The notes under the pieces were generated by a model. It saw only the letters and a program-made list of their open reading frames with translations. It was not told the origin of the DNA and ran no database searches. Below, piece after piece: positions 5,906-10,487 of a stretch of DNA of 10,487 nt (positions are counted from its first letter, which is position 1; each line of letters opens with the position of its first letter). A program made the translations under genes and the position numbers. The DNA comes from an uncultured Selenomonadales bacterium (GTDB lineage Bacteria; Bacillota; Negativicutes; Selenomonadales; Selenomonadaceae), in NCBI GenBank assembly GCA_937877545.1, contig CALFJE010000033.1, forward strand, positions 1 through 10,487. The letters are read 5' to 3'.

Positions 5906-6966
5906 ATACGCGGCTGATTAACCTCAACACCAAGCTTGCCGCCGAGGAAGTCGACGCCGTTTTGATAACCAAGGTGCCCAACGTTACGTACTTCAGCGGC
6001 TTTCGCGGCGACAGCTCCGCGCTTATTATCGGCAAAAATGTCCGCAAGCTAATCACCGACGGGCGTTATACCGAACAAGCCGTCCGCGAGGCAAAGGGCT
6101 TTACCCTCGTCGAGCAGACGGAAGGGCTTCGCAAAAAAATCGTCGAGGAGCTTAAACTTTCGGGTTTCAAGCGCGTCGGCATAGAGGGGCTTGTCATGAC
6201 GGTTGCCGAGCACGCCTATCTTAAAAAGGAACTTGCGGGCGTCGAATTCAAATCGCTGGAGCTGGACACGTTGCGGCAAGTCAAGGACGCGGCGGAGATT
6301 GATTGCATACGCGAAGCGTGCCGCATAGCCGACGAGACGTTTACGAAAGTTTTACCCGTCATCAAGCCCGGCGTGCGCGAGTTCGAGGTTGCGGCGGAGC
6401 TGGAATATTTCATGCGGCGTTTGGGTTCAGAGCGGGCGGCGTTCACCACGATAGTAGCGTCGGGTTGGCGAGGAGCCTTGCCGCACGGCACCGCCTCAGA
6501 TAAGAAAATCTGCGCGGGCGAGTTGGTTACTATGGACTTCGGCGCGACCTTCAACGGCTACTGCTCGGACATCACGCGGACGATTTGCGTCGGGCGGGCG
6601 TCCGATAAGCAGCGCAAGATTTACAACGCCGTCCTCGACGCGCAACTTTACGGCTTGACGGTTATCACGGCGGGCAAGGGCGGTAAGGACATCGACGCGG
6701 CTGTTCGCGACCGCTTGACGACGGCGGGTTACGGCGATTATTTTGTACACGGCTTGGGGCACGGCGTCGGGCTTGAGATTCACGAGGAGCCGCGCCTAAG
6801 CAAGCTCAGCAAATGCGAACGGCTCCTGCCGAATATGATTGTCACCGACGAGCCGGGCATTTACGTTGGAAACTTCGGCGGCGTGAGGATTGAGGATACC
6901 GTTTTGGTCACGGCGGGCGAGGCTCAGCCCTTGACGCGTTCGCCAAAAAATTTGATTGAACTTTAG
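5902..6966 (+). CDS. M24 family Xaa-Pro aminopeptidase/dipeptidase
   Basis: This cytosolic metallopeptidase releases residues next to proline and belongs to the PepP/PepQ group. The 354-residue protein has a creatinase-like N-terminal domain (about 1-125, NVTYFSGFRGDSSALIIG, ITDGRYTEQA) and a pita-bread catalytic domain (about 133-354). All five dimetal ligands are visible: D212 (TMDFGATF), D223 (CSDITRT), H287 (GLGHGVGLEIHEEP), E317 (TDEPGIY) and E331 (GVRIEDTVLV). H195 in ALPHGTAS and H294 are the usual active-site histidines. The ATG at 5902 overlaps the aroQ TGA and has AAGGA at 5891-5895. Firmicutes often carry such a peptidase just before efp, as here. Sequence alone does not separate aminopeptidase from prolidase activity. 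Confidence 0.92.
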   Translation: MNTRLINLNTKLAAEEVDAVLITKVPNVTYFSGFRGDSSALIIGKNVRKLITDGRYTEQAVREAKGFTLVEQTEGLRKKIVEELKLSGFKRVGIEGLVMTVAEHAYLKKELAGVEFKSLELDTLRQVKDAAEIDCIREACRIADETFTKVLPVIKPGVREFEVAAELEYFMRRLGSERAAFTTIVASGWRGALPHGTASDKKICAGELVTMDFGATFNGYCSDITRTICVGRASDKQRKIYNAVLDAQLYGLTVITAGKGGKDIDAAVRDRLTTAGYGDYFVHGLGHGVGLEIHEEPRLSKLSKCERLLPNMIVTDEPGIYVGNFGGVRIEDTVLVTAGEAQPLTRSPKNLIEL

Positions 6967-6970
6967 GAGG
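6965..6970 (+). promoter_or_regulatory. efp ribosome binding site
   Basis: AGGAGG lies nine bases before the ATG at 6980 and shares its first two bases with the TAG stop of the peptidase gene. An in-frame ATG at 6971 directly abuts it and cannot use it, so 6980 is the start. Confidence 0.8.
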
Positions 6971-6979
6971 ATGATACCA

Positions 6980-7537
6980 ATGATTTCAAGTACCGACTTC
7001 AGGACAGGCTTAACGATTGAGATTGACGGCATGGCGTGGCAAGTCGTCGAGTTCCAGCACGTCAAACCCGGCAAAGGCGCGGCGTTCGTGCGCACCAAAA
7101 TTAAAAACGTGGAGACCGGAGCCGTCGTCGAACGCACTTTCAACCCCAACGAAAAGATGCCGCCCGCCCGCCTCGATACCAGCAAAATGCAATACCTCTA
7201 CGAATCCGACGGGCAATATACCTTCATGGACGTTGAGACCTACGAGCAGATTGAGCTTAACAAAGACCAACTCGGCAACGCGCTCAACTTCCTTATGGAA
7301 AACATGGAGGTCAATCTGCAGACGTTCAAGGGGCGGATTATCGGCGTCAACCTGCCCAACAGCGTCGAGCTTAAGGTCACCGAATGCGAGCCTGCCGTCA
7401 AGGGCAACACCGCTACCGGCGCGACTAAGAACGCCACGCTTGAGACCGGCTACGTCGTGCGCGTGCCGCTGTTCATCAACGAGGGCGACGTCCTGCGCAT
7501 AGACACCCGCACCGGCAACTATATCGAACGGGCGTGA
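6980..7537 (+). CDS. efp: Elongation factor P
   Basis: EF-P binds ribosomes stalled on polyproline stretches and promotes peptide bond formation. The 185-residue protein has the canonical length and three-domain form. KOW-like domain I contains FQHVKPGKGAAFVRTKIKN, with Lys32 at the loop tip in the position that carries the functional modification in relatives. Domain II includes TFMDVETYEQIELNKDQLG. The C-terminal signature spans TGATKNATLETGYVVRVPLF and INEGDVLRIDTRTGNYIERA. Lys32 matches the Firmicutes position (aminopentanol in B. subtilis), while no EpmA/EpmB-type modification gene is in the window. It is the last gene before a strong terminator. The conserved MISSTDFRTG start confirms the ATG at 6980. 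Confidence 0.97.
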   Translation: MISSTDFRTGLTIEIDGMAWQVVEFQHVKPGKGAAFVRTKIKNVETGAVVERTFNPNEKMPPARLDTSKMQYLYESDGQYTFMDVETYEQIELNKDQLGNALNFLMENMEVNLQTFKGRIIGVNLPNSVELKVTECEPAVKGNTATGATKNATLETGYVVRVPLFINEGDVLRIDTRTGNYIERA

Positions 7538-7543
7538 GCAGGG

Positions 7544-7568
7544 ATTAGGAATTAGGAATTAGGAATTA
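7544..7568 (+). repeat. Second heptanucleotide tandem repeat, downstream of efp
   Basis: Three perfect ATTAGGA units start at 7544, 7551 and 7558, followed by a partial ATTA. The array begins seven bases after the efp stop and ends six bases before the terminator stem. The 17 bases from 7543 are identical to 2097-2113, so this is the same dispersed repeat family as at the ruvX/DUF1292 junction. Confidence 0.85.
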
Positions 7569-7574
7569 TCTTTG

Positions 7575-7602
7575 GCTGCTCGGCGACGGGCGGCTTTTTT
7601 TT
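7575..7602 (+). terminator. Rho-independent terminator after efp
   Basis: An 8-bp stem, GCTGCTCG (7575-7582) with CGGGCGGC (7587-7594), pairs fully with two G-U wobbles. It closes a GCGA tetraloop of the stable GNRA class and is followed by eight T residues (7595-7602). The pair 7574/7595 could extend it as another G-U. It would end the ireB-to-efp transcript. Confidence 0.85.
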
Positions 7603-7604
7603 GC

Positions 7605-7611
7605 AAAGGAG
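7605..7611 (+). promoter_or_regulatory. Ribosome binding site of the membrane acyltransferase
   Basis: AAAGGAG stands five bases before the ATG at 7617. It fixes that start rather than the in-frame TTG at 7572, which would translate the terminator hairpin and T-tract. Confidence 0.8.
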
Positions 7612-7616
7612 ACCTC

Positions 7617-8729
7617 ATGAAACGAATCTACTCATTGGACGTGTTGCGCGGCGTGGCGATTATGATAATGGTGTTCGTCGACGCGCCGCCCGGTGTCGCC
7701 TATCCGATATTCATTCACGCGCCGTGGGAGGGGCTGACCTTCGCCGACTTCGCGTTTCCGGGCTTCGTGTTCGCAATGGGCGTGTCGGCGGCGGTATCAA
7801 CGGCTAAGCGCGAACCCTCAATAAAAAAAATCCTCAAGCGAGTAGCGACGCTGTTCGCTGTCGGGCTAATCTTCAACACGATACCGTTTATCTTCGCGTG
7901 GCTGATTCGTCCCGAATTCACGGCGGCAAATTTCTACAGCGGCGCGATTGAACACATGCGCTTTTTCGGCATACTCCAACGCCTCGCGCTGACTTACGCC
8001 CTCGGTATGCTTATCGTGCGATTTATCCGCAACGACCTCGGAATTCTAATCGCGGCGTTCGCAATGCTTATCGTATCGTCGGCGGGCTTCCACCTCTACG
8101 CGCCCGATAATCCCTTCGCCGAGGCGCACAACATAAGCCGCACCGTCGATTACCTGTTCGGCGCGAATCATATCTACCTGCCCAGCCACGACCCCGAAGG
8201 ACTTTACGGCACCGTTGCAAGCGGCGCGTCGTTCCTGTTCGGATACCTGGCGGGGCGCGTCCTTATCGACACCGTGACGACGACCTTGGGCAAAATCGCC
8301 TTGCTTGGCGTCGCCGCCGTGATATTCCTAATCGCGGGCGAAGTCTGGAGCGCGTTCGACATCGTAGCCAAAAGATTATGGACGGCTCCCTTCGCGCTGA
8401 TAACCACGGGCGTGGAAAGCTTATTGCTCGCCGCGTTGCTGTACCTGCTCGACAAATTCCCAAGCTCTGAAACTTTACTGCGACCGCTGTGCGCCATCGG
8501 TTTCAATCCGCTGTTTTTCTTCCTGCTGACGAATATCACGCTGTGCTTGCTCTACACAATCCCCGCGCCCGACGGCGGCGGCAATTTTTATTATTGGCTG
8601 TTCCGAGCGACGTTCGCCAACCTCGTAAGCCCCGAATTCGGCTCAATGATTTTCTGCGCGTTGTGGTGTATAATCTGGTTGCCGTTCGCCGAAGTGCTTT
8701 ACAGGCGCGGCGTTATCATCAAGCTTTGA
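7617..8729 (+). CDS. Membrane acyltransferase, HGSNAT/COG4299 (DUF5009) type
   Basis: This 370-residue integral membrane protein has about ten hydrophobic segments. It resembles the family of heparan-alpha-glucosaminide N-acetyltransferase and bacterial NagX-like proteins, which move acetyl groups from acetyl-CoA across the membrane to a sugar. Matching motifs are SLDVLRGVAIMIMVFVD (6-22), HAPWEGLTFADFAFPGFVFA (34-53), then FFGILQRLALTYALG and HDPEGLYGTVASGASFLFGY. His34 aligns with the active-site His of the human enzyme (H269). The C-terminus ends with a short basic tail. The acceptor in this organism is unknown; peptidoglycan or another envelope sugar is a guess. It starts 15 bp after the efp terminator, with no clear promoter of its own, so read-through or a promoter further upstream is implied. 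Base composition is like the operon. Confidence 0.85.
   Translation: MKRIYSLDVLRGVAIMIMVFVDAPPGVAYPIFIHAPWEGLTFADFAFPGFVFAMGVSAAVSTAKREPSIKKILKRVATLFAVGLIFNTIPFIFAWLIRPEFTAANFYSGAIEHMRFFGILQRLALTYALGMLIVRFIRNDLGILIAAFAMLIVSSAGFHLYAPDNPFAEAHNISRTVDYLFGANHIYLPSHDPEGLYGTVASGASFLFGYLAGRVLIDTVTTTLGKIALLGVAAVIFLIAGEVWSAFDIVAKRLWTAPFALITTGVESLLLAALLYLLDKFPSSETLLRPLCAIGFNPLFFFLLTNITLCLLYTIPAPDGGGNFYYWLFRATFANLVSPEFGSMIFCALWCIIWLPFAEVLYRRGVIIKL
8669..8674 (+). promoter_or_regulatory. Possible -10 element for the DUF262 gene
   Basis: A perfect TATAAT lies inside the 3' end of the acyltransferase gene, 66 bases before the DUF262 ATG. The matching -35 region (around 8646-8652) is poor, with no TTGACA-like hexamer, so this is only a candidate. 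It could give the imported gene its own transcription. Confidence 0.3.
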
Positions 8730-8735
8730 GGAGGG
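8729..8735 (+). promoter_or_regulatory. Ribosome binding site of the DUF262 gene
   Basis: AGGAGGG starts on the last base of the acyltransferase stop and stands five bases before the ATG at 8741. It decides that start against an open frame that runs back to 8489 inside the membrane protein gene. Confidence 0.8.
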
Positions 8736-8740
8736 AAATT

Positions 8741-10414
8741 ATGGCGGATTGGAAAAACAAAAAATTGAAGGACGTAATATCGGGCATTAAAGACGAAGAA
8801 TTTGTTTTGCCGGTCATTCAACGTCGACTTGTTTGGGACGAAGACAAAATGGAACTACTTTTTAACAGTTTGCTCAAAGGATATTCTTTCGGGGCGATAA
8901 TCGTTCTTGAAGAAGAAAAGGACTCCAAGCCTTTGTTTGCGTTCCGCAAATTTTCTCACGCCTTTTCCAAGAAAGATAGTGCTCCTTCATCTGAGGATAT
9001 ACCTGTTTTGTCGCGTACACAGTTTTTCGTTATCGACGGTCAGCAACGCCTGCAAAGCTTTTATATCGGACTGTGCGGCTCTTACAACGGTAAAATATTG
9101 CACTTCAATCTTTACAGCGATTTCCGTAATGACGAATACGAATTTAATTTTGTGTTTCCCGATAAGAAAAAATCTCTGAAGGAAAAGAATTTCCTGTACC
9201 CCGCAAAAGATTTATTCGAGAAATTATCTAAAACCAACGATGCTTATGCGGTTGCCGAAGAAATTATCGGACAATATGCGGTGCCCGAGGATAACAACCG
9301 ATATATAGAACGCAATATCCAAAAATTTTACGACAGTATTTTTAAGGAAGAAACCGTCGGTATTTCGCGAGTTACACTCAATAAGAACCGTAACGAGATG
9401 GAGAATCGTCAGCGCATGGTTGAGTTGTTTCAACGTCTTAACAAAGAGGCAACACGCCTTAGCTTATTGGATTTTATCGCCTCGAAGTTAAAGGGCTTTG
9501 ACTACAGAATGGAAAATTTTCTTGACTCAATCGTCGCGGAAAATAAGGAAATAGGTTTCGGTCAAGACGAGATTATAAAATTGTTGATGACTCTTCGTGA
9601 CACCCCCTCACTTTCCATTACCGGCTTAGACGCTGCCAATTCAGTCGAATGGGCGAATTTTGCCTTGGAAAATTCCGATAAAATCAAGTCGACACTCAAA
9701 AGACTCCGTGAATTTTTGAAGAACACAGGCGACTATGATTGGTTCGGCACCAAAGCCGGAAAGAAATATTCGCCTGTTCCGCTTTACATTTTGGCGTACC
9801 ACATTTTTTACAGCGAACACGTTAAAGACGACTTTGCCGACATGAAGTGTTGGCTCCGCCTCTCTTTGGTTAATGACATATTTGCGGCACGCGGCAACGG
9901 TTGGGATCCGACAAAGACGGGGCTCGAAAAGTTACACGGCGTTTTGAAAACCCGTCACGATCAATCTTTTCCTCGCACGGAACTCTTTAAGATTTATAAG
10001 AAAAATTGCAATGCATTTTATCCCGAAGTGAAAGCTGACAATATTGATGAGCTTACCAAAGGTAAAAAATATATTTTCTATCTTGTGTACGGCAGTGAAT
10101 CGCCATTATTGCTCGGCGAAGAAGATCATATTCAATCTAAGGATTCTCTGTTGAAAGACGTCGGAAAAGGCAAGTTAACCGAGGCGATGATTAACAGCGT
10201 TGCAAATTTGGAATTGCTGAGCCGCGACGACAATAGAACTAAGGGCTCCAAAAAGTTAAAAGAATGGGTAAGGAGGCAGGCAAACAAGCAAGCATACCTT
10301 GATCGACATTTAATCCCTCCCGATGAAACTCTTTGGAGACCTACCAATTTTAAACAATTTCTGAAAGCGCGAGCTCAACTTATAGCCGACAAAATTAACA
10401 ACTCTATGCTTTGA
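8741..10414 (+). CDS. DUF262 protein with HNH-like (DUF1524-type) C-terminus, possible type IV restriction protein
   Basis: This 557-residue protein starts with the DUF262 fold of the ParB/GmrS group: FVLPVIQRRLVW (21-32), then LLFNSLLKGYSFGAIIVLEE (39-58), and the hallmark VIDGQQRLQSF (97-107), which in GmrSD-type enzymes is tied to nucleotide use. The ELFQRLNKEATRLSLLDF segment (228-245) is also typical. The C-terminal part has EDHIQSKDSLLK (461-472), SVANLELL (486-493) and RDDNRTKGSKKLKEWV (495-510), resembling the HNH nuclease pattern of DUF1524 with H463, N489 and N498 as candidate catalytic or metal residues. GmrSD and BrxU relatives cut modified phage DNA. The gene is much more AT-rich than its neighbours (9301-9360 is 19/60 G+C), a sign of horizontal transfer. 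Nuclease activity is inferred; COG1479 proteins also include uncharacterised members. Confidence 0.85.
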   Translation: MADWKNKKLKDVISGIKDEEFVLPVIQRRLVWDEDKMELLFNSLLKGYSFGAIIVLEEEKDSKPLFAFRKFSHAFSKKDSAPSSEDIPVLSRTQFFVIDGQQRLQSFYIGLCGSYNGKILHFNLYSDFRNDEYEFNFVFPDKKKSLKEKNFLYPAKDLFEKLSKTNDAYAVAEEIIGQYAVPEDNNRYIERNIQKFYDSIFKEETVGISRVTLNKNRNEMENRQRMVELFQRLNKEATRLSLLDFIASKLKGFDYRMENFLDSIVAENKEIGFGQDEIIKLLMTLRDTPSLSITGLDAANSVEWANFALENSDKIKSTLKRLREFLKNTGDYDWFGTKAGKKYSPVPLYILAYHIFYSEHVKDDFADMKCWLRLSLVNDIFAARGNGWDPTKTGLEKLHGVLKTRHDQSFPRTELFKIYKKNCNAFYPEVKADNIDELTKGKKYIFYLVYGSESPLLLGEEDHIQSKDSLLKDVGKGKLTEAMINSVANLELLSRDDNRTKGSKKLKEWVRRQANKQAYLDRHLIPPDETLWRPTNFKQFLKARAQLIADKINNSML

Positions 10415-10423
10415 GGAAACGTC

Positions 10424-10487
10424 ATGATTCAATTCAACGAGCCGCCGCTTTCGGACGTGTTGCCAATCCTTATGCGCGGCTTGCAAA
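10424..10487 (+). CDS. 5' end of an unrecognised gene, cut by the window edge
   Basis: An open frame begins at ATG 10424 with SD-like GAGGAAA at 10413-10419 and runs off the window after 21 codons. The visible residues are M-I-Q-F-N-E-P-P-L-S-D-V-L-P-I-L-M-R-G-L-Q. It follows the DUF262 stop by nine bases, so it is probably co-transcribed. Its base composition returns towards GC-rich. I do not recognise the family from so short a piece. Confidence 0.5.
   Translation, partial: MIQFNEPPLSDVLPILMRGLQ

Noticed and set aside
6956..6979. Earlier starts for efp (TTG 6956, ATG 6971)
   Set aside because: They precede or abut the SD at 6965-6970; EF-P conservation begins at MISSTDFRTG.
7543..7568. 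The heptamer arrays as a CRISPR array or attachment site
   Set aside because: Units are 7 bp with no spacers, and no integrase or duplicated flanks are present.
7572..7616. TTG start for the acyltransferase at 7572
   Set aside because: It would translate the terminator hairpin and T-tract; the SD at 7605-7611 and the conserved SLDVLRG start support ATG 7617.
8489..8740. Open frame upstream of the DUF262 ATG, which would give a 641-residue protein
   Set aside because: It lies wholly in another frame of the acyltransferase gene, has an Arg-rich low-information translation, and the SD at 8729-8735 fits the ATG at 8741.

Overview
The window reads as a chromosomal stretch from a Firmicutes (Bacillota) bacterium. 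The order ireB-ruvX-DUF1292-mltG-U32 peptidase (trhP-like) is the conserved Firmicutes block known from Bacillus subtilis as yrzL-yrrK-yrzB-yrrL-(yrrM)-yrrN/yrrO. The GC-rich codon use (a sampled line in the U32 gene is 36/60 G+C), the use of TTG and GTG starts, and aroQ-pepP-efp following directly would fit Negativicutes. That class-level placement is an inference from memory of gene order, not a demonstrated result.

Layout, all genes on the + strand. Positions 1-31 hold the end of an upstream reading frame that is nearly identical to an internal piece of mtaB. mtaB (50-1345) is a radical-SAM tRNA methylthiotransferase. A good sigma-A type promoter at 1355-1384 then opens a compact operon: ireB (1415-1696), ruvX (1693-2109, TTG start), a DUF1292 protein (2119-2448), mltG (2445-3626), a U32 family protein probably acting in tRNA hydroxylation (3607-4818), an acylphosphatase (4824-5171), a second tandem acylphosphatase copy broken by an in-frame TGA (5176-5445), aroQ (5450-5905, GTG start), an M24 aminopeptidase (5902-6966) and efp (6980-7537). 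Four-base start/stop overlaps and short gaps suggest one transcript, ending at a strong intrinsic terminator (7575-7602) with a GNRA-type tetraloop.

Beyond the terminator the content changes. A membrane acyltransferase of the HGSNAT/COG4299 type (7617-8729) is followed by an AT-rich gene encoding a DUF262 protein with an HNH-like C-terminus (8741-10414), which resembles single-chain GmrSD-type modification-dependent restriction proteins. The 5' end of a further, unrecognised gene starts at 10424 and leaves the window.

How the genes work together: the operon is mainly housekeeping for translation and the envelope. It covers tRNA modification (mtaB, the U32 gene), polyproline translation (efp), Holliday-junction/rRNA processing (ruvX), glycan strand termination (mltG), Ser/Thr-kinase signalling (ireB), the shikimate pathway (aroQ) and Xaa-Pro peptide turnover. 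The unusual points are the broken acylphosphatase duplicate, a heptanucleotide repeat that supplies the ruvX stop, the SD-like sequence and the start codon and first codons of the DUF1292 gene (and recurs after efp), the mtaB fragment repeat at the left edge, and the compositionally foreign DUF262 gene. I do not see a wholly new multi-gene system. The DUF262 gene and its cut-off neighbour are the best place to look for one.
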